A stretch of DNA of 34,623 nucleotides from contig JAFQOH010000159.1 of NCBI GenBank assembly GCA_017403345.1, positions 1-34,623 on the forward strand. The letters run 5' to 3'. Numbering within the stretch: position 1 is the first letter of the stretch; each line of letters opens with the position of its first letter. Of the stretch, positions 1 to 7,440 are shown piece by piece. Position numbers and translations under genes: made by a program. Below the pieces are notes generated by a model. That model worked only from the letters and a program-made list of their open reading frames with translations, made no database searches and was not told where the DNA came from. The stretch is from RGIG3701 sp017403345. Its GTDB lineage: Bacteria > Planctomycetota > Planctomycetia > Pirellulales > Thermoguttaceae.

Positions 1-552
1 CGTGATGATGGTTTCGGCCGTGAAGATGGTTTCGGCCGTGAAGATGGTTTCGGCCGTGAAGATGGTTTCGGCCGTGATGATGGTTTCGGCCGTGATGATG
101 GTTTCGACGGTGAAGATGGATCCGGCGATGAAGATGATCTCAACAGTGAGGTCCCATGGCATGAAGAGGAAATGCCGAGTGATGATTTTGGACTTCCTAA
201 ACGGATCCTGCCCGTGAGACAGCCGATCGAACGCTCACAGGGACGAAGCCGTCGAAGAAAGACGCCGAATTATGAGAAGATCCGCACACGCCGTCCTGGA
301 TCGGAAAACGGCACGGAAAAAACGGAAAGTTTCAAACCACGGCAAGACGCGGGAAACGTTACGGGAAAAAACACGGGGCAAAATCGACGTTTGGAGGTCG
401 GTAAAGTGTCGGGCCGGAGACGTCAGAGGGAAGAAGAACTTCCCGCCTCTCTGAATACGAAGGAATCGCGTGCGGTTCTGGATCGCATTGAACCGAACCA
501 GCCGAAATCATATTTGCAAGACGGCGACGGCAGCTACCGGGAGATCCATTAA
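1..552 (+). CDS. C-terminal part of an acidic DGFGRE-repeat protein (5' end outside window)
   Basis: Frame 1 is open from the first base to the TAA at 550-552, giving 183 residues of a protein whose start lies outside the window. The visible N-terminal part is six 18-bp units (7-114) encoding the hexapeptide DGFGRE or DGFGRD. An acidic stretch follows (DGEDGSGDEDDLNSE), and then a basic, polar tail rich in Arg, Lys and Gln. I see no enzymatic motif and no membrane segment. A second frame (2-217) is open only because the repeat length is a multiple of three. The stop codon overlaps the Shine-Dalgarno sequence of the next gene (AAGGAG at 551-556), so this gene and the DA1-like peptidase downstream are very probably co-transcribed and translationally linked. 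Function is not recognised. Confidence 0.6.
   Translation, partial: RDDGFGREDGFGREDGFGREDGFGRDDGFGRDDGFDGEDGSGDEDDLNSEVPWHEEEMPSDDFGLPKRILPVRQPIERSQGRSRRRKTPNYEKIRTRRPGSENGTEKTESFKPRQDAGNVTGKNTGQNRRLEVGKVSGRRRQREEELPASLNTKESRAVLDRIEPNQPKSYLQDGDGSYREIH
7..114. repeat. Six tandem 18-bp units, in-frame coding minisatellite
   Basis: Units begin at 7, 25, 43, 61, 79 and 97 and read gatggtttcggccgtgaa with a few changes. The first three are identical. The array probably extends left of the window. The unit length is a multiple of three, so copy-number change would lengthen or shorten the DGFGRE tract without a frameshift. Confidence 0.9.
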
Positions 553-566
553 GGAGCATCAGAAAC

Positions 567-1679
567 ATGAAGATGAAATTTCAGGCAATGCGGATAGTTT
601 CCAGCCTCGTCATGATGGCGGGACTGATTGGCGGCGTTTGGGGAGAGTTGGTACTCCTGGCGCAGAATGTTTCAGAAAAACCGTCGGCCGTTTCCGAGGC
701 GTCACCGAAACCGCAGCTCCCCTACTGTTCCGTGTGCGGAAAACGCTGCACGGGCCGGTACATGGTCCTGCGGAATGAGAAATTCTGTTCTTCCGAGTGC
801 ATCGGAACGAAATTTTCATGCGCATCTTGCGGAGTGACGCTCGGGGTCGGGGAAAATACAGCCTTTTCGACGCTGAAGGACATTCAGGAGAAAGAACTCC
901 TTTTTTGCGGGGCCTGCATGGAAAAACCTAGCTGCACATTCTGCGGCAGCCGAAAAGAAACGGCACTTCTTCCGGACAAACGGATCTCTTGCGCGACTTG
1001 CCGAAGTCTGGCAGTCTTCAAAACGGAAGATGCCCGTTCGATCCTGACCTCCGTACAAAAGATGCTTGCCGAGCGGTTTGGTTTTCCCGTGGATCCCGAC
1101 ATTCCGCTGAAAGTCCTGCCGTATGAAGAATTCCATCAGCATCGAAAGGATTACTCTTCCAGCTCGGAGGCGTTGGCGTTTCATCTGACGGAAGTTTCCG
1201 GACACACGTGGCTGAGTGATGACGGAAAGACGCTTTACGTCGAGATGGATACTCTTGATTCCGGGATGCTCGTTCTGGAAGGTGCGCCGGGACCGTTGGT
1301 TTTCGATGCCATTGCGCATGAGTTGACGCACGAATTCCTTCGTCGGAAATTCTACCATTTTGAAGATCCCAAGATCGAGGAAGGATTTTGCGAATCCATC
1401 GCAGCTGCATGTTCCATTTTCAACGGTCACCCGTCGCTGGCGCTTCGCCGAATCGGAAATCCGGACCCTGTCTACGGGGATGGATTCCGCCTGATCTATC
1501 CGATGCTCCAAGATCAGGGCTGGGAGGCCGTCATGGAATTTCTCGGAAAAAACAGCCAGCCGATGAAAGAGTATGTTCGCGCGCACATTTACGAAATGCT
1601 TGATGCGGAAACAGCGGAGTTTATCCGTAAAAAGAAATTGAGACCCAAACTGAAATTTGGAAAGATACCGAAACATTAA
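567..1679 (+). CDS. Secreted DA1-like zinc metallopeptidase
   Basis: The 370-residue protein begins with a signal peptide (hydrophobic core about residues 9-31). A Cys-rich, LIM-like zinc-binding region follows, with pairs at C54/C57, C74/C78, C85/C88, C114/C117, C123/C126 and C142/C145. The C-terminal half carries HELTH at 251-255 and EEGFCE at 271-276. This is the layout of the DA1-like domain of plant DA1/DAR ubiquitin-dependent peptidases, where HEMMH and a downstream EEG glutamate bind zinc. From that I infer a zinc peptidase acting outside the cytoplasm; its substrate is unknown. The start is set by AAGGAG at 551-556, ten bases upstream. It forms an operon with the preceding repeat protein and with a paralogue 101 bp downstream. 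It could be a non-peptidase relative, but all three metal ligands appear present. Confidence 0.8.
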   Translation: MKMKFQAMRIVSSLVMMAGLIGGVWGELVLLAQNVSEKPSAVSEASPKPQLPYCSVCGKRCTGRYMVLRNEKFCSSECIGTKFSCASCGVTLGVGENTAFSTLKDIQEKELLFCGACMEKPSCTFCGSRKETALLPDKRISCATCRSLAVFKTEDARSILTSVQKMLAERFGFPVDPDIPLKVLPYEEFHQHRKDYSSSSEALAFHLTEVSGHTWLSDDGKTLYVEMDTLDSGMLVLEGAPGPLVFDAIAHELTHEFLRRKFYHFEDPKIEEGFCESIAAACSIFNGHPSLALRRIGNPDPVYGDGFRLIYPMLQDQGWEAVMEFLGKNSQPMKEYVRAHIYEMLDAETAEFIRKKKLRPKLKFGKIPKH

Positions 1680-1780
1680 AAGTGACCGGTCCCTTTGGGA
1701 GGTATTGAACTTGAACCTGTCGAAAGATCTGTCGAAAGATCCTCGGAAAGAAACCCTAAGTGCAAAAAAAGAGAAGTCAA

Positions 1781-2659
1781 ATGGATAACACGATCCCTAT
1801 TTGTGCCAATTGTCGAAAACCCTGCGTGGGACGATACTATACTTATTCTTGGAAAACTGACATTTGGAAAAGAGAGCTGATCTTTTGCAGTGACTGCAAT
1901 GCAAAACCTCACTGTGGGCTCTGCTATTCCCGAAAGGACGTGGCGCCGCTTCGTGACGGAAGAATGTACTGCGGAATGTGTCGTTGGAATGGCGTTTACA
2001 CGATCGACCAAGGGCGTTCTTATTTAGTTGCTGCTCAAAAAATGCTTTCGGAGCGTTTTGAGTTTCCGATCGATCCGACTTTGATCATCAAGATCCTGCC
2101 GTCGGAGATATTCTATCAGAATTCCAAAGAACGGAAGGCATTAGGATATTATTACGGAAACAAATTTTATAATGATTGGCATTTTATTCTTACCGGAGAC
2201 AACAGAACCCTTTACGTCTGGCAGGAAGATGCTGCGAAGGACGAGATCCACATTCTTGATGGTTTACCGTATCCGGTTTTTTTCAACGTGGTGGCCCATG
2301 AACTTTCTCATTCGTATTTGCGCCGTCACTTTGGAGCTTTTCCCAGTAAAAAACTGGAAGAGGGATTTTGTGAAGCGATCGCGGCAGCGTGTTCGGCTTT
2401 TAATGGCAATCCGGAGGTCACAGAATGCCTGCATTTTCTTAATTTGGACCCGGTATATGGTGACGGTTTCCGCATGATTTATGACATGCTCCTGAAACAG
2501 GGCTGGAAAGCTGTCATGGCCTATCTCCAAAAAAACAGTCAAACGAAAGAGGAGTACGTTTGGGCGAATATCTACAACTGGATGTCTGATGAGATGGCAG
2601 AGAAGATACGCCAAAGTCCCGTCAAACCCCAACTGAAATTTGAAAAATATCCGGGCTGA
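1781..2659 (+). CDS. DA1-like zinc metallopeptidase, paralogue without signal peptide
   Basis: This 292-residue protein is a clear paralogue of its upstream neighbour. Shared features are the Cys pairs (C8/C11, C36/C39, C45/C48, C64/C67), the QKMLxERFxFP block, HELSH at 173-177, EEGFCE at 193-198, the DPVYGDGFR block, and a C-terminus ending in QLKFEKYPG. It lacks the signal peptide and one CxxC pair of the zinc-binding region, so it is predicted to be cytoplasmic, unlike its partner. I chose ATG 1781, which has a purine-rich GAGAAG just upstream. An in-frame GTG at 1760 would add seven residues (start, then QKKRSQ) and would still give no signal peptide. The substrate is unknown. The pair probably arose by tandem duplication followed by loss or gain of the export signal. 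Confidence 0.78.
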   Translation: MDNTIPICANCRKPCVGRYYTYSWKTDIWKRELIFCSDCNAKPHCGLCYSRKDVAPLRDGRMYCGMCRWNGVYTIDQGRSYLVAAQKMLSERFEFPIDPTLIIKILPSEIFYQNSKERKALGYYYGNKFYNDWHFILTGDNRTLYVWQEDAAKDEIHILDGLPYPVFFNVVAHELSHSYLRRHFGAFPSKKLEEGFCEAIAAACSAFNGNPEVTECLHFLNLDPVYGDGFRMIYDMLLKQGWKAVMAYLQKNSQTKEEYVWANIYNWMSDEMAEKIRQSPVKPQLKFEKYPG

Positions 2660-2674
2660 AAACTCGGTTCCCCG

Positions 2675-3478
2675 TCAGTCTGCGTTCTCTGGAATGGACC
2701 GCAGGTCTTCTTCCCTGTCAGCTTGAACGAGCGCACGTACGAGCGAATCCATCGTTGCGTCTTTCGCTTCTGCTGCAGGGAAAAGGGCGTGTTTTGCCAA
2801 CGCGGAACTCGTTAGCGGACTGATGCTTACGAGACGTGTCTTGGAAAGCATCTCTACGCCGAACAGTCGAACGGCAGACGCGGCGATCGCGGAACTCGTG
2901 ACGGTCACCCAGCCGATCTCTCCGGAATCCAAAAGACGCAGGATCTCCGGCTCCCACGACTTTGACTCATGCGTCACGTCTGTACTGGAGTACGCGACCG
3001 CCTGCGTGACTATCCCGCCCGCATTTCGGAGCGTTTCCGAAAGGACTTCCCGTCCGCGGCTTGCTCGAATGAGAAGAAAACGCGCACCGCAGGCCGCCTC
3101 TTTTACCAGACCTTCCGCTAGAAACTCCGCACGGTAAACTTTAGGCATAAAATGTACCGGAAAACCGGCAACTTCCAGTTCCCGTGCCGTTCCTGGACCA
3201 ATGGCGGCGAATTTCAGTGTCGGACCAGGCGTTTTTTGAAGCACGCAAAGCCGTTCCCGAAACGCCTCCACGCCATTCGTACTGGAAAAAACGACCCAGT
3301 CGAACTCCTCCAGATGCTCCAGTTCCGCATCAAGAGCCGCGTATCCATCTTCCGGCGGTCCGATCTCGATGACAGGCTGAAAAAGGACCTCCAGTCCCTC
3401 CGCAAGTAAAAGTTTTTCCAGTTCTTCCGCCTGTGCCCGAGGCCGGGTCACGAGTACTTTTTTGGTTTTTGGACTCAT
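2675..3478 (-). CDS. hemD: Uroporphyrinogen-III synthase
   Basis: The 267-residue product has the HemD pattern: an N-terminal KKVLVTRPRAQAEEL strand-helix, then VVFSSTNGVEAF, IGPGTARELE, RFLLIRASRGREVL and WVTVTSSAIAAS, ending with a second TSSALAKH segment. These are the two interleaved alpha/beta domains of the family. The enzyme cyclises hydroxymethylbilane, inverting ring D, to give the precursor of haem, sirohaem and cobalamin; the last is relevant because a B12-dependent reductase lies in this window. The reading frame is open to 3616. A promoter at 3533-3558 restricts the start to ATG 3478 or ATG 3505, and neither has a clear Shine-Dalgarno. Length matches the family. The gene is convergent with the DA1-like pair, with only 15 bp between stops. 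Confidence 0.9.
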   Translation of the reverse strand: MSPKTKKVLVTRPRAQAEELEKLLLAEGLEVLFQPVIEIGPPEDGYAALDAELEHLEEFDWVVFSSTNGVEAFRERLCVLQKTPGPTLKFAAIGPGTARELEVAGFPVHFMPKVYRAEFLAEGLVKEAACGARFLLIRASRGREVLSETLRNAGGIVTQAVAYSSTDVTHESKSWEPEILRLLDSGEIGWVTVTSSAIAASAVRLFGVEMLSKTRLVSISPLTSSALAKHALFPAAEAKDATMDSLVRALVQADREEDLRSIPENAD

Positions 3479-3532
3479 AAACAAAATGGAATGCTGATGG
3501 TTCATGAAATTGGAAGGCCCGATCACGGATAC

Positions 3533-3558
3533 ATTATACTCCAACACAAATGAAACGC
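3533..3558 (-). promoter_or_regulatory. Sigma70-like promoter of hemD
   Basis: On the minus strand, TTGCGT (3555-3560 region) and a perfect TATAAT (3533-3538) are separated by 16 bp. The predicted transcript start near 3526 lies downstream of the annotated end of the neighbouring minus-strand gene (3613). hemD is therefore probably transcribed separately and starts within 3478-3505. Confidence 0.65.
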
Positions 3559-3612
3559 AAGGGGGAGTCTTCTGCCGTTTCGAGTCTGTTTTCCGGCTTC
3601 CGAGCTCCTCTC

Positions 3613-4695
3613 TCAATCCAGATCCGAGCTGCGGATAGTCGAGATCCAGAAAAAAACTTGACCGGCTTCATCGATCCGGACCTCCCGCTGAAGTTTCGCC
3701 TGGTAAAGGACGGCGTCAAGCAGTTTTTTGTAGCTGAAGCGTCCCGGTTTCTGGCGGATCTTCACCTCTTCCAGTTCGATTCCCTGACCGGCCATGGAAT
3801 TGAAATCGTAAAGGAATGGAATGTCGAGGCGTTCCTGGAGCGAATTCAGGACCCGTGCAGCAGAGGCACCGTCTACGTTCGCGTTGAAACTCTCAAAAAG
3901 AACGTCCAGCGACGCGGTCTCCGCAGGGTAGCCGACCGGCAGGATGCGCTGAGGATCGGCCTGTTCCGACGGCAGGATGCGCAGTGTGTAACCCATAGAC
4001 GACTCGTTCTTCTCCGGCACGACACAGTAGCCAAGGTAGCGAAGAACGTAGACCAGTGCCGTTCCTCGGGAAACGGTCTGCAGCTCTTCCGTCACAAAAT
4101 CGGAATCGTCAAACATTTTGCGGATGCTCACGGGAAACCGAACGTGCGTTTCAAAAGAATGCGCCAGCTCCTGAAGGACCTTCTTGCGCGAAACGCCTCG
4201 AGTACTGAACCCCACGGGCTCGGCAAGATCCCGAAAAAGCGCGTCCTGCTCCGCTTGCGTATCGGCAGGCGCCGCTGTTTCCGCCTCCGACTGCTGAAGC
4301 AAAAGTATCTGCTCCTCCAAATACGTTCTCATTCCGCGGACCTGACCGAGCGAAAAAGAAACGTTTCCGGGAAGCAGGATCCGATTTCCAGCCGTCAGCA
4401 TTCCTGAAACCGCGTAAAGTCCCCCGCCAAGCGGACGAATGTCGAGAACGTCGGACGAATCTCCGCCGCGGATCTGTACGCTGTAAAACCCAAGTGAATT
4501 CAGTGCACTCCCCCACTGCTGCGCCTCCATCGGCTGAAGCGGTCCGTCACAAAAGATCTCAAGACGAATGGAGATCTCCTGCGAAACCGTTTGTGCGGAA
4601 ATGGTTTGCATCCTGGAAAATGGGAAAAATGGGATGATCGTGTAGAATATTCCCAAAAGAAAAAATAAAAAAACTTTTCTTTTTTTGCGGTTCAT
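3613..4695 (-). CDS. Secreted protein of unknown function with possible STN-like repeats
   Basis: The 360-residue product has a basic N-terminus (NRKKRK) followed by a hydrophobic stretch (FLFFLLGIFYTIIPFFPF) and a probable cleavage site near ISAQ. Two later segments look alike: one around LAHSFETHVRFPVSIR and one around LQERLDIPFLYDFNSM followed by KKLLDAVLYQ. They resemble the short secretin/TonB N-terminal fold often seen in planctomycete exported proteins, where a bound residue set is followed by 'LLDxVL'. This is a suggestion from pattern only. ATG 4695 is preceded by GAGGAG at a spacing of seven bases. The in-frame GTG at 4710 is part of that ribosome-binding site and is rejected. The function is unknown. 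Confidence 0.7.
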   Translation of the reverse strand: MNRKKRKVFLFFLLGIFYTIIPFFPFSRMQTISAQTVSQEISIRLEIFCDGPLQPMEAQQWGSALNSLGFYSVQIRGGDSSDVLDIRPLGGGLYAVSGMLTAGNRILLPGNVSFSLGQVRGMRTYLEEQILLLQQSEAETAAPADTQAEQDALFRDLAEPVGFSTRGVSRKKVLQELAHSFETHVRFPVSIRKMFDDSDFVTEELQTVSRGTALVYVLRYLGYCVVPEKNESSMGYTLRILPSEQADPQRILPVGYPAETASLDVLFESFNANVDGASAARVLNSLQERLDIPFLYDFNSMAGQGIELEEVKIRQKPGRFSYKKLLDAVLYQAKLQREVRIDEAGQVFFWISTIRSSDLD

Positions 4696-4803
4696 GAAAA
4701 AACTCCTCACTTTCTGTTAAAGTGTGATGATTTTAATGACGATACCAAATGTAGCGATACTTAAAATGGTTTCAAATTTACCTGGAAGAATAGGAGGTGG
4801 CGA

Positions 4804-4998
4804 ATGCGCCCTCTGTACGGTTTGATTATTGGTATTTGTTTGGCCGCGGCATTTTCCATGACGACGGGCTGCCAGTCGCACATCGGCGGACAGACGCTTC
4901 CGAGCGGTTACTATCTCAGTGATGATGTGCAGTACTTCTCTGCGGGTCCGCGCAACAATCTGCAGAATGAAGCGGCAAAACTTCAGGCTCAGGAGTAA
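4804..4998 (+). CDS. Small planctomycete-type lipoprotein (GYYLSDDVQYF motif)
   Basis: This encodes 64 residues: a short hydrophobic signal (LYGLIIGICLAAAFSMTTG) ending in a lipobox-like TTGC with Cys near residue 23, then a 40-residue mature part. The mature part contains LPSGYYLSDDVQYF and GPRNNLQNEAAKLQAQ. A strong AGGAGG lies at the ideal distance from ATG 4804. The frame is translated almost to the end by convincing residues rather than low-complexity sequence. From memory, short lipoproteins with a YYLSDDVQYF-like motif recur in planctomycetes, but I know of no assigned function. It is divergent from the secreted protein at 3613-4695, and the intergenic region of about 108 bp should contain both promoters. 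Confidence 0.75.
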   Translation: MRPLYGLIIGICLAAAFSMTTGCQSHIGGQTLPSGYYLSDDVQYFSAGPRNNLQNEAAKLQAQE

Positions 4999-5029
4999 GA
5001 TCCGGCTCTGCACGAAACGTGTTTGTGTT

Positions 5030-5190
5030 TTCCGGTGAACTGCATAGGATCCGCATGAGATTTGCCGTGTGGATATTCCGCATGTATACAGTGAGCGTAC
5101 TGCATAAAGTCCGCTGATGACATTCCGTGTACATTGCGTGTGTATTCCGTGTACACGCAGTGTGCGTTCCGCATGGGACCTCGAAGTGCG
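5030..5190. repeat. Degenerate ~22-bp repeats built on TTCCG(T/C)(G/A)T
   Basis: TTCCG occurs at 5076, 5123, 5145 and 5167; the last three are spaced exactly 22 bp. The 22-mers starting at 5076 and 5145 match at 15 positions, and nearly all differences are transitions. CTGCATA with a nearby TCCGC recurs at about 5040 and 5100. The block lies between a small lipoprotein gene and a membrane-protein gene and has no convincing ORF. Confidence 0.5.
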
Positions 5191-5254
5191 TGATCTGGAA
5201 CGGATGCAGGCAGTATGGAAAATTGCGGGTGAAGAAGAGTGCAAAGGCTTGACG

Positions 5255-5593
5255 ATGAACTGGAACATTCTGTCCCTGATTCCGCTTGCATATGCAATGG
5301 AAACGTTTTTCAATTACGTTTTCATCTGGTGCGGAATGTCCATCATTGCCGGAGCCGTTGCGAAACTTCTTGTGCCGGGCGATGCTCTGCGCGGAACGGC
5401 TGCGTCATTTCTGACTGGTTTCATTTCCATGACCATCAGTGCATTTTTGATGAAATTTTTCTACTTTCAAGTCCTGAAAGCAGAAGAATTCAATCCATTT
5501 CATCCATTTGTGCTCCTGACTGCCATCCTGATCGGAGCCGTTGGAGTATTCATCTGCCGATACTGCAGCTCGATTTTTTCAAAAAAATCCTGA
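5255..5593 (+). CDS. Small membrane protein, weakly GlsB/YeaQ-like
   Basis: The 112-residue product is mostly hydrophobic, with three or four predicted membrane spans: around YAMETFFNYVFIWCGMSII, GTAASFLTGFISMTISAFL and FVLLTAILIGAVGVFI. The segment IIAGAVAKLLVPGD resembles the 'IAGxLAKxLxPGxD' signature of the GlsB/YeaQ/YmgE (transglycosylase-associated) small membrane family. The protein is longer than those and the match is short, so I treat it as a hint only. ATG 5255 is preceded by AAAGG at a usable spacing. In-frame starts at 5204 and 5117 would run through the degenerate repeat block and add an unlikely Cys/Arg-rich extension. The gene ends at a strong hairpin terminator. No function is assigned. 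Confidence 0.6.
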   Translation: MNWNILSLIPLAYAMETFFNYVFIWCGMSIIAGAVAKLLVPGDALRGTAASFLTGFISMTISAFLMKFFYFQVLKAEEFNPFHPFVLLTAILIGAVGVFICRYCSSIFSKKS

Positions 5594-5604
5594 ATCCAGG
5601 CCCG

Positions 5605-5649
5605 AACGGGAGTGGCGGCTTTTCATGAAGCGTCCATTCCCGTTTTTTC
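5605..5649 (+). terminator. Rho-independent terminator after the small membrane protein
   Basis: Arms 5605-5615 (aacgggagtgg) and 5634-5644 pair over 11 bp with one G-U. A second short stem lies inside the loop, and the hairpin runs into six T residues at 5643-5648. It sits 12 bp after the stop at 5593 and before the convergent FGE-fold gene. Confidence 0.8.
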
Positions 5650-5718
5650 TTTCCGGACCGGCTCCGTTCAGACCGCAGAAGGCATCTCGGATGCCGTACT
5701 TGCCGCATTTACGGAGCG

Positions 5719-7371
5719 TCAAAACAGACCGTCCTCCTCTTCTTCCTCTTCCATTTCCCCCTCTTCGTCCAGTTCTTCGTCTTCCGACTCTTCAGCGTCG
5801 AAATTGAACTCATCTTCATCGCTTTCCTCTTCTTCGTCTTCCGCGTCTTCTTCGTCTTCCGCGTCTTCTTCGTCTTCCGCGTCTTCTTCGTCTTCCGCGT
5901 CTTCTTCGTCTTCCGCGTCAAAGCTGAATCCATCTTCGCCGCTTTCCTCATCGGCATCATCCGATATTCCGCCGAAGATAGAGCCTGCGGAAACGTCCTC
6001 GGAATCGTCTTCATCGTCTTCATCCTCCTCCGCGGTCTTCTCCGGATCCAGAGGAAGCACGATGAAACGAAATCCCAGATCCACGAATTTGCGTGAGGGA
6101 GCGTAACTGCTTCGTGCAGCGGAACGGGCATGGAGGTAACTCGTGTTCCATCCGCCGCCGCGCATGACTTTCAGATTTTTTCCATCAGGACCGGTCTGTC
6201 CGATGAATTTTTGGAGTTCCGCGGCATTTTTCGCGGGAATGAGCGCTTCCTCGTAATCCGCGTAGCCGTCTGCACACCATTCCCAGACATTTCCATGCAT
6301 GTCGCAGATCCCCCACGCATTGGGCTCAAACGACCCCGCAAAAGCTGCGTACTTGAACGGACCGGCGAGCGGGAAGGCCCAGGGATTTTGTTTGTGCAGG
6401 TCAAACGACTTCATGAGGGTCCGATTCTGATTCACTTCACGAAGATTCGCGCAGAGCATCAGATCCGCCAGATCTTTCCCGGAAGAATAGAGTGCCTCGG
6501 AACCCGCCCGGCAGGCGTACTCCCATTGCGCTTCGGTCGGAAGAAGGACTTGACGGCGGGAGTCTGCCGGCTCTTCGTGCGTCGAGAGTTCCGCATTGAG
6601 CCACTCGGTGAATTTCTGTGCGTCGTACCACGTGATGTTCACGACTGGGAACTTTTTATCCTGCCGGTATCCGACAGAAAGCCAGCTCGCTCCAGGAGTC
6701 GGTCCCTCGATGTGCCCGGTTTCCAGATTTACCCGGTAAGCTCCCTGACCGTCGCGTTCGGCATCCGTTTTGTAGCCGGAAGCCTTCACGAAGCTAGCGA
6801 ACATTTCAAGCGTGACTTCCGTCTCAAGGATCCAGAATCCGTGCGGAATGACCGTTTCCATCTGTTTTTCGTCAAGACCGCGTCCCTCTTCTGTCAGCGG
6901 ACTTCCCATCTGGAACGTGCCGGCCGGACACCATCGGAAACGGTAGAGGACTCCGTGAAGCGTCAATTCTGCCGTTTCGCCGGCCTGTGTGCCGTTAGAT
7001 GGGAACGCGACCGGGTTTTCGCGCGGTTTGCTCACTTCTTCTTCTTCTGAATTGGGGGACGCCGCAGTCTCTTCACCTGTTTCCGCATCGTCTCCAAACG
7101 CAGACTCCGCTCCTGAAGATTCCGGCGCATCGAGAAAGCCGTCTTCCTCATCTTCTTCCTCGCCGGATCCGACGTTCAGACTGTCTTCATCATCGCTGTC
7201 GAAATCAAATCCGCTTTCCGCGTCTTCTGATTCCTCGTCTTCATCAAACTCGAACTCAAAACCGTCTTCGGCCTGTGCGCAGGCGACAGAAACGTGCAAA
7301 ACTGCCGGGCCTGCAAGGAGGCCAAAACTCAAAATCACGAAAAACAGGGAATAAAAAAAGTTTTTTTTCAT
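5719..7371 (-). CDS. Secreted FGE-fold (SUMF1/FGE-sulfatase domain) protein with Glu/Asp-rich tails
   Basis: The 550-residue protein has a signal peptide, then an acidic region (about 35-115) and an FGE/SUMF1-type domain (about 130-440). The domain has the family blocks FRWCPAGTFQMGSP, PVVNITWYDAQKFTEWLN, LLPTEAQWEYACRAG, WGICDMHGNVWEWCADGY, KVMRGGGWN and LGFRFIVLP. True formylglycine-generating enzymes use two cysteines in the C-terminal 'SYCxRYRCAAR' region; here it reads SYLHARSAAR, so both are absent. It is therefore unlikely to be a sulfatase-activating enzyme and may be a binding or structural FGE-fold protein. The last 110 residues are nearly all Glu, Asp, Ala, Ser and Phe, with a near-perfect AEDEED array. 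It lies downstream of lutC, about 70 bp away. No strong ribosome-binding site is seen. Confidence 0.85.
   Translation of the reverse strand: MKKNFFYSLFFVILSFGLLAGPAVLHVSVACAQAEDGFEFEFDEDEESEDAESGFDFDSDDEDSLNVGSGEEEDEEDGFLDAPESSGAESAFGDDAETGEETAASPNSEEEEVSKPRENPVAFPSNGTQAGETAELTLHGVLYRFRWCPAGTFQMGSPLTEEGRGLDEKQMETVIPHGFWILETEVTLEMFASFVKASGYKTDAERDGQGAYRVNLETGHIEGPTPGASWLSVGYRQDKKFPVVNITWYDAQKFTEWLNAELSTHEEPADSRRQVLLPTEAQWEYACRAGSEALYSSGKDLADLMLCANLREVNQNRTLMKSFDLHKQNPWAFPLAGPFKYAAFAGSFEPNAWGICDMHGNVWEWCADGYADYEEALIPAKNAAELQKFIGQTGPDGKNLKVMRGGGWNTSYLHARSAARSSYAPSRKFVDLGFRFIVLPLDPEKTAEEDEDDEDDSEDVSAGSIFGGISDDADEESGEDGFSFDAEDEEDAEDEEDAEDEEDAEDEEDAEDEEEESDEDEFNFDAEESEDEELDEEGEMEEEEEEDGLF
5833..5922. 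repeat. 18-bp tandem repeat encoding AEDEED
   Basis: Units ttcgtcttccgcgtcttc start at 5833, 5851, 5869, 5887 and 5905; four are complete and identical, the fifth partial. On the minus strand they encode the acidic hexapeptide in the C-terminal tail of the FGE-fold protein. Confidence 0.9.
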
Positions 7372-7440
7372 AGGTCAGTCACTTTCCGACGAATTAAAGA
7401 TCCGACGAATTAAAAAATGTTCTGCACAAAAATCTCCGCA

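Noticed and set aside
2..217. ORF of MVSAVK repeats in frame 2
   Set aside because: Produced by the 18-bp repeat being open in more than one frame. Frame 1 continues to 552 and meets the next gene's ribosome-binding site.
4717..5313. 198-residue minus-strand ORF
   Set aside because: Runs across the small lipoprotein gene and the degenerate repeats, with no ribosome-binding site and no coherent composition.
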